A stretch of 64,000 bases of DNA from Polyangiaceae bacterium. GTDB taxonomy: Bacteria; Myxococcota_A; Polyangia; Polyangiales; Polyangiaceae. The DNA is taken from the NCBI GenBank assembly GCA_041389725.1, contig JAWKRG010000005.1, forward strand, positions 620,001 through 684,000, written 5' to 3'. A model generated the notes under the pieces. That model was given only the letters and a program-made list of their open reading frames with translations, did no database searches and was not told the origin of the DNA. This document shows positions 31,746 to 39,358 of this stretch, one piece after another. Each line of letters begins with the position of its first letter. Position 1 is the stretch's first letter. The position numbers and the translations under genes are program-made.

Positions 31746-32321
31746 CTACCTGCGCGCGAACGCTTCGTCCACAACACGTATTGCCTGCGACAAGGGGACG
31801 TCGGGGTGATGGTTGCGATACCAACGGATGGCCTCGCTGCGTCCGCCGGTGGCGACCAGAGCTCGGAGGGGGTCGAGCGAGTCGGGAGCTGGCGCAGGTC
31901 GCCGATTCGGCTCGGGAGACTGGTACGCGGGAGACCGCACACGCGCTACGAGGTCATGGACAAGCAGGCGAATGGCTTCTCGCGGTCCGCACTGGATCGC
32001 CGAGAGATAGTCGTCGATGTCATCTGAGAGCGCGAGGGCGTTCGGCGAGATACGGTCGCCGCCAGCCCGAAGCGTCGCTGGCCGAACATCGGCGCCCTCA
32101 AGCAAGCGAAGCCATGTTCCTTCCGCGGGAGAGCCGCGGGGAATGGACTGGCCTTCGACGGAGAGCTGCGGACAACCGCGGCGTCGGCTGTCGATTGACC
32201 AATCCAGCATGATGTCGATTGTCGAGTCGGCATCCACGCACCGGAGAAAGATGGATCCGCCGTCCATCACCATGGCTCCGTCGACGACGACCAGCGATAT
32301 GGGGCCCTGCGACGCTGCCAT
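31746..32321 (-). CDS. Cassette protein with L7/L12-like C-terminal tail
   Basis: 191 aa from ATG 32321. The N-terminal domain is beta-rich ('ISLVVVDGAMVMDGGSIFLR', 'IDIMLDWSIDSRRRGCPQLS'). The C-terminus 'LVATGGRSEAIRWYRNHHPD' then 'VPLSQAIRVVDEAF' follows the pattern of the ribosomal L7/L12 C-terminal helix-turn motif (AI..yr…glgL.eA...V). The same kind of tail ends 33252-33977 and 34890-35606. Function unknown. Confidence 0.62.
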   Translation of the reverse strand: MAASQGPISLVVVDGAMVMDGGSIFLRCVDADSTIDIMLDWSIDSRRRGCPQLSVEGQSIPRGSPAEGTWLRLLEGADVRPATLRAGGDRISPNALALSDDIDDYLSAIQCGPREAIRLLVHDLVARVRSPAYQSPEPNRRPAPAPDSLDPLRALVATGGRSEAIRWYRNHHPDVPLSQAIRVVDEAFARR

Positions 32322-32347
32322 GCTGTGTCCGGGGGAAGTGTCAGTCC

Positions 32348-32558
32348 GCCCAACGATTGAGGCGTTCACCAGCGAACGCCAGCAACAGCATACTAAAAAC
32401 CCACAACGCTGCAGGCGCATGTTGCGCCGAACGCAGCGAAGGCTGCTCGGCGCAAGAACCCTGCGCGAGACCGAAGGGAACCCCTGAAAGGGGCAGGGCG
32501 GAACGGACGTCATCCAGTCAGAAAGCCGGCGGTCGTCTGGTTCAACGTCCTGCTAAGA
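32348..32558 (-). repeat. attC site, long class (211 bp)
   Basis: Boxes GCCCAAC and GCTAAGA. Full long-class core with 'acccctgaaaggggcagg' and 'cgtctggttcaacgtcc'. Confidence 0.83.
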
Positions 32559-32620
32559 GGCGCCTCGCATGTTGCAGCGAGCCTCAGGGCGCGCGCGGAC
32601 CGGTTCGGGTCGCCCGCGCG

Positions 32621-33004
32621 CTAGCTCGCGGTGGATGTATTGGACGAAAGGACGCGGCACCCTGTGAGTGATGCGAGTCGTGTCGCCTGGGAGCCTCGTA
32701 GAGGGTTGAGGAACACGACCAGATCAGCACGCTCAGCATCGACGGTCGCGACGAGTTCCCTCGTCTTGCCGGACCCGAGGAAGGTTGCTCCCGACATGCC
32801 GGTGTCGAAGTTCTTGAAGCTCGCGTGGCTGCGTGCCCTGGACACGCCTCGGCGCTGAACGACGCGTGCGACAACGACGGCGCCAGCTGCAACGAGCTGA
32901 GTCTCGAGGTCGTCCAGTCGCTTTGGGGCAGACCTGTCCTTCACGGCGACGACAGCGGCGAGAACGCACCTGCTGCCTCTCAAGTTCGCATCCCGGAGGG
33001 TCAT
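32621..33004 (-). CDS. HflX N-terminal domain, free-standing (cassette)
   Basis: 127 aa resembling only the N-terminal subdomain of the ribosome-associated GTPase HflX: 'DDLETQLVAAGAVVVARVVQ' plus 'RRG', then 'TGMSGATFLGSGKTRELVAT' (family pattern: yiGsGK.eel) and 'ADLVVFLNPLRGSQATRLAS', 'LTGCRVLSS'. The GTPase domain is missing altogether. HflX splits stalled ribosomes; this domain contacts rRNA in the family. A mimic or inhibitor role is inference. Start ATG 33004 is 12 bp from the attC box. Confidence 0.75.
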   Translation of the reverse strand: MTLRDANLRGSRCVLAAVVAVKDRSAPKRLDDLETQLVAAGAVVVARVVQRRGVSRARSHASFKNFDTGMSGATFLGSGKTRELVATVDAERADLVVFLNPLRGSQATRLASLTGCRVLSSNTSTAS

Positions 33005-33015
33005 GGGAATCGCCC

Positions 33016-33174
33016 GTCTAACGGGGATGGCGTTAACCTGCGGCGGGAAACAGTCCACGCCTGGCGGAAGAAACCTTAGCATGGAAAGCCGACCAGTCGT
33101 CCGCACGGCGGCTGAGGGATCACGGAATCCGGATGGAACCTCGCCCCGCCGACAGGTTCAACGTCTTGTTAGGC
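33016..33174 (-). repeat. attC site (159 bp)
   Basis: Boxes GTCTAAC and GTTAGGC. The interior 'ggcgttaacctgcggcggga' and 'gaatccggatggaacctcgc' is distinct from the long class. The right end matches 30240-30274. Confidence 0.78.
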
Positions 33175-33251
33175 GTGTTTGGAAACGAAGCCCGTGGCGC
33201 TTGCCTGCTTCATTTCGGACGGACTGGCATGATGAGTGCTTTGCCGAAGGA

Positions 33252-33977
33252 TTACTTTCGAAGAGCGCGTAGCGCGTTCATTGCGTCGGCAATGCCAACG
33301 CCGTGAAGTACTGCGTAGCGAGAGATTGCTTCGTCATAGACGCCCGCCCGCCAGAGTTGCTCCGGTGACCTTTCATCCGCTGCGTGTGCGTCAAGGGGCA
33401 TTCGTCTGGTTGCCCACGCGCGCTCTAGAGCTTCCTTCACTTCGGCGCCGAACAGTACTTCGACGTCATGCGCAAAGCTTTCGCTAGCGAGCGACCACTC
33501 TGCGAGCATGTCACGGACTGCACGTCCAGCCTCCACGACAACCTGCTCTCCGTCACCGTCCAGCAACAGGGGCCCGCAGTTCTCCGACAACAGCCGCGTG
33601 ATCGCCAGCACGAGAATCGGCGACCCCTTTTCGAAGTGGACTCGTGCTGGGTGTCGGGGGTTCCTATCAACCACCTCCTTCGTGAAGGGATTGATTACGT
33701 CGCGAACCACTCGGTAGTGGAGAAGCGTGCTGAACCGACAAATGTTCGACGGAGCATTTGCCTCGAGCTCGATTTCGACTTCTACGTCAAAATCGTTGTG
33801 AGCGCGGGAAGCGACGTGACAGGTGGCGTGTGGCAATGCGGCGAGCGCGGCGTGAACCTCTTCCGGTGTTGGGGAGCGAGCATCTGACCTTGGAGCGACT
33901 GCCCCTTTCACTGCACCACCGAGGAACGCTTCGGCACACTCACTATCGTAAGGATGGACGCAATACAAAACTCCCAT
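33252..33977 (-). CDS. Cassette protein with L7/L12-like C-terminal tail
   Basis: 241 aa. The main body is mixed alpha/beta ('FDVEVEIELEANAPSNICRF', 'ILVLAITRLLSENCGPLLLD', 'SFAHDVEVLFGAEVKEALER'). The last 40 residues 'SPEQLWRAGVYDEAISRYAV', 'LHGVGIADAMNALRALRK' are nearly identical in layout to the tail of 34890-35606. The tail resembles the L7/L12 C-terminal motif. No known family for the body. The attC box is 108 bp upstream, leaving space for a promoter. Confidence 0.65.
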   Translation of the reverse strand: MGVLYCVHPYDSECAEAFLGGAVKGAVAPRSDARSPTPEEVHAALAALPHATCHVASRAHNDFDVEVEIELEANAPSNICRFSTLLHYRVVRDVINPFTKEVVDRNPRHPARVHFEKGSPILVLAITRLLSENCGPLLLDGDGEQVVVEAGRAVRDMLAEWSLASESFAHDVEVLFGAEVKEALERAWATRRMPLDAHAADERSPEQLWRAGVYDEAISRYAVLHGVGIADAMNALRALRK

Positions 33978-34085
33978 GGGTTACCTCTCTCGTGCCGGGC
34001 CGCGGAGCACCCCCATTGTCACTCAGCGTGTCTGGGCTACCACCGCGTTGACCTCTCTGCCACACCCACCCCATCACGAAAACCC

Positions 34086-34252
34086 GCCTAGCGATAAGGC
34101 GTTCACCCGCGAACGCCGCGGAGCATTCTAGCAGAGGGCAGGACGCAGCAAAACGCGGGCGGCATCGAGGTCGGGAGATCCGCCCGCGGCGGCGGAACGA
34201 AGGCAAGCAGTTGGAGAGGTCGGCGTTCGTCGGGTGCAACGGCCTGTTAGGC
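34086..34252 (-). repeat. attC site (167 bp)
   Basis: Boxes GCCTAGC and GTTAGGC; left arm 'ggcgttcacccgcgaacgcc' is a strong hairpin. The interior 'atccgcccgcggcggcggaa' is specific to this site. Confidence 0.8.
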
Positions 34253-34533
34253 ACGCGCAGGAACCGGGCTCGCGCATGGAACAGTGGCCGTCACCAGCGG
34301 AGGCGGGCGCCGCGGTTAGGAACAAGCTCACCACGTGGAACTCTTGAGGACGCCGCACCAGGAACGGACGTCGTCAGATCGAGAGCTGCGCGGCCGCAGC
34401 CCGGAAACGCGTCAGGCGACGGGACACTTCGGTCTCGGAACGACATTGCCCGTAGCGCACGAGACCTTCGGCGCCATCAGCCCGCCAGGCGCATCAGTTT
34501 CGGAGGCGCAGCCCAACAAAACCCCGCGCGGCT
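34253..34533. other. ORF-less cassette
   Basis: About 280 bp between two good attC sites without a convincing ORF on either strand; the longest frames run into attC sequence and have no sensible start. Such cassettes can carry promoters or small RNAs. Nothing specific is visible. Confidence 0.5.
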
Positions 34534-34718
34534 GCCTAACGATTGAGGCGTTCAGCAGCGAACGCCAGGAAAAGCCTGCCCGGAAGCCTACCACGCTGCA
34601 CGCGCAGGGCTGCGCCGAACGCAGCGAAGGCTGCTCGGCGCAAGAACCCTGCGCGCAGGGCGGGACGGACCCATCCAAGCGGAAAGCCGGCGGTCGTCTG
34701 CTGCAACGCCTGTTGGGA
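34534..34718 (-). repeat. attC site, long class (185 bp)
   Basis: Boxes GCCTAAC and GTTGGGA. Typical core, but lacks the 'acccctgaaagggg' palindrome, which accounts for its shorter length. Confidence 0.82.
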
Positions 34719-34786
34719 GGCGCGTCAACCGGATGCAGGAAGGATGCTGTTTAGAATCGGGTGCAGCCAGCCGAACCCGCGAGTGT

Positions 34787-34862
34787 CACCACCGCCGAGT
34801 GGTGCCCTGGGTACTGGTGACTTCGGTGATAGTGGGACCTATCCTCGTCGGTGGTGACAGGG
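34787..34862. repeat. TIR element, copy 2 (76 bp, MITE-like)
   Basis: TGTCACCACCGCCGAG … CTCGTCGGTGGTGACA: nearly perfect terminal inverted repeats around internal GGTGAC half sites. It sits in the 3' part of the SUKH cassette, between the attC and the gene's stop. Inverted copy at 26594-26664. Confidence 0.75.
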
Positions 34863-34889
34863 GCGACGGTTGCACGCCTTGCCGCAGCA

Positions 34890-35606
34890 TCACTCTTCGA
34901 GAGTGCGTAGCGCCTTCATTGCCTCGGCAATGCCGACGCCGTTGAGCACTGAGTAGCGAGAGATAGCTTCGCTATGGAGGCCCTCGCGCCACAGTTGCTC
35001 CGGCGATCGCTCATCTGTCAAGGGTGCGTCGCTCGAGCAATCGTCCGGAGTCGTCAGCGAGCCGTCTTCATCGACCACGTAGTTTCCAGCTTGAAGCTGG
35101 CCGCTGTAATCCTCAAGCAAGGTAGCGATGTTGTCGGCAACCAGGCTGGGACCGTCCTTGTAGGCTTCAAATACGCGTCCAGTGTCGGCCTGTACCAAGA
35201 GAAAATGGAAACCCTCTCTCGCGACCGGAAGCCAGTGAGTTGTCATTTCCTCTGGCAAGAGCGGCTCATCCAAGATGTCCGGGTCCCCCAAGATATTCAT
35301 TCCGCCCGTGATGTAGAGGTCCAGCACGACCCGATGCGCCGCAGCCGCCTCCTCCACCGACAAGAGGTCCAGGTAGGGCAGATAAGGGAAGAACGAACAC
35401 GCCTCCTGGCACTGGCCGTTGTGTCGAAGCCAGAGCTCGCGCAGTTCAACGGGCAACCCGAAACCCAATGCCTCTTCAGTTCGCGTCAGATCGTATTCAC
35501 TGCAACCCGGGGCAAGGTTCTCGACTATTTCGTCTCCGCCGTGTGCCCTCAGCCACGTTTTGATATCATCTAACGCTCGGCTTATTCGTTCGGCGTGTCC
35601 AGTCAT
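34890..35606 (-). CDS. SMI1/KNR4 (SUKH) family protein with L7/L12-like tail
   Basis: About 238 aa. SUKH signatures: 'EYDLTRTEEALGFGLPVELR', 'ELWLRHNGQ', 'FFPYLPYLDLLSVEEAAAAH', 'WLPVAREGFHFLLVQADTGR'. SUKH proteins are often immunity proteins against nuclease or other polymorphic toxins. A second short domain at the end ('SPEQLWREGLHSEAISRYSV', 'LNGVGIAEAMKALRTLEE') is shared with 33252-33977. The start codon (ATG 35606; 35612 possible) lies inside the attC site, so the N-terminus is attC-encoded. Confidence 0.78.
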   Translation of the reverse strand: MTGHAERISRALDDIKTWLRAHGGDEIVENLAPGCSEYDLTRTEEALGFGLPVELRELWLRHNGQCQEACSFFPYLPYLDLLSVEEAAAAHRVVLDLYITGGMNILGDPDILDEPLLPEEMTTHWLPVAREGFHFLLVQADTGRVFEAYKDGPSLVADNIATLLEDYSGQLQAGNYVVDEDGSLTTPDDCSSDAPLTDERSPEQLWREGLHSEAISRYSVLNGVGIAEAMKALRTLEE

Positions 35607-35696
35607 GCGCAAGAAGATACAGCAGAGGGTCCCAGCTTGCGAGGCTCGTCCGTCCGAAAACAGGCCGGGCTTCGTCAGCAGCAGCGGGTGTTAGAT
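35568..35696 (-). repeat. attC site (129 bp), overlaps a gene start
   Basis: Boxes ATCTAAC and GTTAGAT, a perfectly complementary pair; left arm 'gctcggcttattcgttcggc'. Interior sequence differs from other classes. The SUKH gene starts within it. Confidence 0.75.
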
Positions 35697-35864
35697 GGCC
35701 CGCCACTTCGGAGACGAGAACCACGCGGCTCCCGCTTCGTCTTAGCTCATGACGTCCCGCGACGACGTTGGTTAGAAAAGTCGTCAAGCGCTGCTCGGTG
35801 GTGCCCGGAGCTAGCAGCGCTTCAATCATTGGGAGTGGCCGCGACGGTGCTGACCGGGTCACGC

Positions 35865-36683
35865 CTATTGTTGGGGCTGTTTGGTGACGATGGTGAACTG
35901 CCCCGCATTGCGGGCGATCTCCTGCGCGACTTCGTCTTCGGTGGCGTGGGGCGGCCCGAAGAACGCGGGCCGACGGAACGGGATGCTCAGTCCGCGGCGA
36001 AAAGACGGCCGCAAGTGGAGGCGGTCGATCCACGCGCACAGGTGAGGCATCCCGGAGATGTCGGTGTTGGCCCAGTAGGCGCTCGCGCAGTACGGGAAAC
36101 ACGCCACGTCGACGAGTGTGCAGCGCTCGCCGAGCACGAACGGACCACCAGAGGCCAGCTGATCGTCCAAGACCTTTAGGCAGCGCTCAGCCTCGGCGAC
36201 GAAGCGCCCGATTGCGAACGGGTCGTCGTGCCCCTGCACCCTGGCGATGCGCTGGAAATACATGGCTTGGCCCATGGCCGGGCCGAGCCCGCTCACCTGC
36301 CAGTAGAGCCACTGCTTCACGGCAAGGTGAGCCGAGAGATCCTCATCGGCGCGTGGGAGCAGCTCGTTGTCGAAGCGGGTGGCAGCGTACTCGAGGATCG
36401 CACCGCTCTCGGCGACTGCGACGCCCCGCGCCCGATCTAGGAGCTCCGGAATGCGGCCATTGGGGTTGATGGCGAGGAATCCTTCACTCTTTTGTTCGTT
36501 CTTGTCGAAGTCCACGAGCGCCCAGTCGTAGGGCACGCCCATCTCCTCGAAGAGGATCGGTAACTTCCAGCCGTTCTGCGTCGCGTAGATGAGGCAGCAC
36601 ACTTCGCTGTGCCCGCTCGCGTCCGCGGCGTCGGCCAGCGGGACCTGATGCCCGAGCGTCGAGGGATCGTTCGTTGAGCTCAT
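35865..36683 (-). CDS. Glutathione S-transferase, YfcG/Ure2p-like (cassette)
   Basis: 272 aa. Thioredoxin-like N-terminal domain at about 28-105 ('IYATQNGWKLPILFEEMGVP', 'FLAINPNGRIPELLDRA', 'VAESGAILEYAA') and helical C-terminal domain ('VKQWLYWQVSGLGPAMGQAM', 'LVDVACFPYCASAYW'). The TxNGxK pattern fits the nu-class/Ure2p-like group (disulphide reductase or peroxidase activity with glutathione). The gene is long for a cassette and has a 210-bp leader before its attC box. Confidence 0.88.
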   Translation of the reverse strand: MSSTNDPSTLGHQVPLADAADASGHSEVCCLIYATQNGWKLPILFEEMGVPYDWALVDFDKNEQKSEGFLAINPNGRIPELLDRARGVAVAESGAILEYAATRFDNELLPRADEDLSAHLAVKQWLYWQVSGLGPAMGQAMYFQRIARVQGHDDPFAIGRFVAEAERCLKVLDDQLASGGPFVLGERCTLVDVACFPYCASAYWANTDISGMPHLCAWIDRLHLRPSFRRGLSIPFRRPAFFGPPHATEDEVAQEIARNAGQFTIVTKQPQQ

Positions 36684-36892
36684 GGGGCGACGCTACCCCA
36701 GCGCCGCCATCCATCAACGCCCCGGCGCAACCTGCAGCGCTGTTTCTCCACCTTGGCGTCGGGGCCGCACCGATCGAGCAGCGGAGTCATCTGACGGTGC
36801 GTGACCGACCTGCGCGGCGTCGAGGTGGAGTTCGTACGGGCCCTGCGACCGAGGAGTGTCGGGTCTCGAGTAGCACCGCGCTGCTTCGGCCC
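36684..36892. promoter_or_regulatory. Leader of the GST cassette
   Basis: 209 bp between the attC and the GST start, no plausible ORF. A cassette-borne promoter is likely by position. No clear -35/-10 pair or operator was identified. Confidence 0.3.
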
Positions 36893-37074
36893 ATCTAACG
36901 GAGTGGCATTCAACAGCGAGCGCCAGGAACCCGTTGACCGGATGCTATCACCCAACAGGCGCGCGGGCAGCGCCGAACCGAGTGCACGCTGCTCGGTGCA
37001 GAAACCCGCGCGCGGAACGGAAGGGATCAACAGAAAGCCCAGCGGCGCTCGGCTGTTGCCATGTCCAGCTAGGC
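36893..37074 (-). repeat. attC site (182 bp)
   Basis: Boxes ATCTAAC and GCTAGGC; left arm 'ggcattcaacagcgagcgcc', centre 'ccggatgctatcacccaaca', 'gtgcacgctgctcggtgcag'. Confidence 0.8.
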
Positions 37075-37081
37075 GGCGTCA

Positions 37082-37456
37082 TCAAGGAAACGTCGCGGAT
37101 GCGAATTGTTGCCAGCCAGCGGGCGACAAATTGTCGAGGACTATTGTGCCTGGCGTCGCGCTTCCGAATGCGGCGTCGCCGGCGATCGCGATTGCGCACT
37201 CCAGTATTGCGTCGGGCAAGAGGTCCATCTCCGCGTAGGCGACGCCAAGGTCAGCGTGGACTTGCGCATCGGCGGCCGACGACGCGCCTGATGCGACGTG
37301 GGGGCGCGCGAACGCAAACCATGCGACCCACGAGTCGATCGCTGAACGGCAGAGCTTCTGTATGCAATCAGCACACGCGGCCCCACGCGATACGAGGACG
37401 ACCGGAGGGCGCCCGCAGGCTGCGCAACCCAGCGAATTGCCAGAGGGCGCGATCAT
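37082..37456 (-). CDS. Small protein with ClpX-type zinc motif and TPR-like helix
   Basis: 124 aa. N-terminus 'CAACGRPPVVLVSRGAACAD' then 'CIQKL' has the CxxC…CxxC spacing and 'VSRGAACADC' order of ClpX-type C4 zinc-binding domains ('…CDECV'). The second half has a TPR-like helical pair ('HADLGVAYAEMDLLPDAILE'). No AAA+ domain. Could be an adaptor that binds protein partners (inference). Start ATG 37456 is 9 bp from the attC box. Confidence 0.62.
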   Translation of the reverse strand: MIAPSGNSLGCAACGRPPVVLVSRGAACADCIQKLCRSAIDSWVAWFAFARPHVASGASSAADAQVHADLGVAYAEMDLLPDAILECAIAIAGDAAFGSATPGTIVLDNLSPAGWQQFASATFP

Positions 37457-37464
37457 CTGAGTCC

Positions 37465-37651
37465 GCCTAACGATTGAGGCGTTCAGCAGCGAACGCCAGC
37501 CACAGCATACCCAAAAACCCCCAACGCTGTCAGGCGCAGGGTCGCGCCGAACGCAGCGAAGGCTGCTCGGTGCAAGGACCCTGCGCGTAGGGCGGAACGG
37601 ACCCATCCGGGCGGTACGTGGGCGTTCGGCTGATGCAACGTCCTGTTCGGC
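37465..37651 (-). repeat. attC site, long class (187 bp)
   Basis: Boxes GCCTAAC and GTTCGGC; core 'gcgaaggctgctcggtgcaa'. Confidence 0.82.
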
Positions 37652-37664
37652 GGCGTCGCGCACC

Positions 37665-38087
37665 TCAGTCGAAGAACACGCCGAGTGGTCGGGTGCCCTG
37701 TGGAACTACGTACGGCTCGTAAAGCGTCCCGTCCTGCCAGCCTTCCCAGACTTCGTCCGGTTTGAACTGCTCAGGGAACCAGCCCTGCAGGTCGTCGGGA
37801 GACGCGTTGGTGATCACCCAGATCGTGTCCGAAAACGGCCACTGCGGGTCGTCGAACATCGATACTTGGATGAGCACATCGGCAACGTCGGGTCGGCCGA
37901 GAATGCGCTCAAGGACGGCCCGCATCTGCGAGGGCGTGGGCATCGGGTTGAGGTTGCATCCGATGCTTCCGTCGACATCGTTCCCGTCGAAGAACTCCGA
38001 CAGCGTGAGCAAGGGCCTCGGGGTGCCTTCCTCGTCCGGATGGCCATTTCGGGTGACCCGTTCGGTGACGCGTTCGAGTGGAGTCAT
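37665..38087 (-). CDS. Cassette protein, unknown (140 aa)
   Basis: An acidic, complete protein starting 8 bp from the attC box: 'LLTLSEFFDGNDVDGSIGCN', 'LNPMPTPSQMRAVLERILGR', 'VLIQVSMFDDPQWPFSDTIW', 'VVPQGTRPLGVFFD'. The 'SEFFDGN…GSIGCNL' opening recurs in uncharacterised proteins that I associate with immunity-like genes (uncertain). No catalytic motif. Confidence 0.65.
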   Translation of the reverse strand: MTPLERVTERVTRNGHPDEEGTPRPLLTLSEFFDGNDVDGSIGCNLNPMPTPSQMRAVLERILGRPDVADVLIQVSMFDDPQWPFSDTIWVITNASPDDLQGWFPEQFKPDEVWEGWQDGTLYEPYVVPQGTRPLGVFFD

Positions 38088-38094
38088 CTGGTCC

Positions 38095-38277
38095 GCCTAA
38101 CGATCCTGGCGTTCAGCTGCGAGCGCCAGGAAGAACATCACTCGGATGGTATCACGGTGACAGCGCGCGGGCTGCGCGCGCAAGCTTCGAAGGAAGCGCC
38201 GTGCAGATCCCCGAGCGGAGCTGGCATAGTTTCAACAGTCGTCAAGGCGCCGCGCTCGGCAGCTGCAACGGCTGGGA
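38095..38277 (-). repeat. attC site (183 bp)
   Basis: Box GCCTAAC, arm 'ggcgttcagctgcgagcgcc'; right box weak (gctggga). Centre 'ctcggatggtatcacggtga'. Confidence 0.75.
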
Positions 38278-38279
38278 GC

Positions 38280-38804
38280 TCAGACGCCGCTGCGCTGCAG
38301 GCGGTCGCTTCCGTCGGCCGCGATCTGCTCAAAGACGTTGTCGAGTTCAACGAAGAGGTCCCAGTAGTCCTTGCCGAGCGACCGCGCGACCTCGCGAACA
38401 ACGCGTTCCTCAAGTTCAAGGTTGCGGACGCCCTTCCAGAGTTTGTCGGATAGCGCAACGAGTAGTTCCTCGAGAGATACGGAGTGGTTGCTCCATTGAG
38501 CGTGAGTGACGCAGATACGGGCCACCTCGTCGCTTACGCCATGCTGGAGCAGTAGGTCTTGCCCAGCCGGTTCGTGAGCCGCGCCTGGGACGTGCAGTTC
38601 GTCGGGGTGAAGAATCTTTCCGGCGTCGTGCACGACGATGCCCACGCGAACAAGCTCAGAGTTGGCACGTACGCCAAGAGAGGCGATTACGGCGACCAGG
38701 CGCTCCCCAGCCTCGCCCACCAGCTCGACATGTCGAATGAGGTGGGGTGGTGCGCCAAGCTGCTGCAATAGCTCACGGGCGCTGGCTACCGAGTTCGGAT
38801 ACAT
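38280..38804 (-). CDS. HD-domain phosphohydrolase (cassette)
   Basis: 174 aa. His…HD…His…Asp metal-binding layout: 'IRHVELVGEAGERL' (H), 'GIVVHDAGKILHPDEL' (HD), 'HVPGAAHEPAGQDLLLQHGV' (H), 'LVALSDKLWKG' (D). Small HD proteins hydrolyse nucleotides or act in signalling; the substrate is not evident. Start ATG 38804 is 20 bp from the attC box. Confidence 0.8.
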   Translation of the reverse strand: MYPNSVASARELLQQLGAPPHLIRHVELVGEAGERLVAVIASLGVRANSELVRVGIVVHDAGKILHPDELHVPGAAHEPAGQDLLLQHGVSDEVARICVTHAQWSNHSVSLEELLVALSDKLWKGVRNLELEERVVREVARSLGKDYWDLFVELDNVFEQIAADGSDRLQRSGV

Positions 38805-38823
38805 GCTGCCGATGCGGAGGTCC

Positions 38824-39002
38824 GCCCAACGACCTGGCGTTCAGCTGCAAGCGCCAGGCAGAACCTACCCGGATGGTAGCACGCAGGCGCGGGACTCGGC
38901 CGACCGCATCGGAGGATGCTCGGTCGAAGGTTCCGCGCCCAGGCCCGGCAAGACGCAACAAACCAAGAGGCCAGCGCTCGGCTGATCAACGACCAGTTAG
39001 AC
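38824..39002 (-). repeat. attC site (179 bp)
   Basis: Boxes GCCCAAC and GTTAGAC; left arm 'ggcgttcagctgcaagcgcc', centre 'acccggatggtagcacgcag', 'ggatgctcggtcgaaggttc'. Confidence 0.82.
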
Positions 39003-39015
39003 GGCTTCGGAGCAG

Positions 39016-39348
39016 TCAGAGATCGACGGACTTGCGGGCGGTGAACTCCTCGATGAGCGCCCACGTCCGGGTCCATGCCTCGTCATCACTGGACGCACTG
39101 GAGAGAATCTGGTCGATCCCGACAAGATTGTCGGCGCCGGATCTTTGCCTGAGGAAAGCCTCGAGCTCGCCCAGAACAACCAAGTCGTCCTGACCGACGC
39201 GATGTTGCTGCAACGCCAGACCGTATCCCGTCAGAATTGCATGGAGGGCGTGAAGTTGGCGTCGTCGCTGGGAGTCGTCCCATCCCAAGTACATGGATGG
39301 TCGCTTGTGGATCAACCAAAGTACCCTCAGAACAGACGGTGCAGGCAT
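39016..39348 (-). CDS. Cassette protein with RPSMY motif (110 aa)
   Basis: 'VLWLIHKRPSMYLGWDDSQR' followed by 'LHALHAILTGYGLALQQHRV' shares RPSMY…GYG.AL with 9142-9732, and the N-terminus looks like the widespread uncharacterised RPGMYLG pattern. Start ATG 39348 is 11 bp from the attC box. Helical, soluble. Function unknown. Confidence 0.65.
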   Translation of the reverse strand: MPAPSVLRVLWLIHKRPSMYLGWDDSQRRRQLHALHAILTGYGLALQQHRVGQDDLVVLGELEAFLRQRSGADNLVGIDQILSSASSDDEAWTRTWALIEEFTARKSVDL

Positions 39349-39358
39349 CGAGCAGTCC

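Noticed and set aside
35566..35829. 87-aa minus-strand ORF (starting MIEALLAPGTTEQ)
   Set aside because: Its second half lies in an attC site and overlaps the SUKH start, and no family is recognised. It may be a small real product in the GST cassette's 3' part, but support is too weak.
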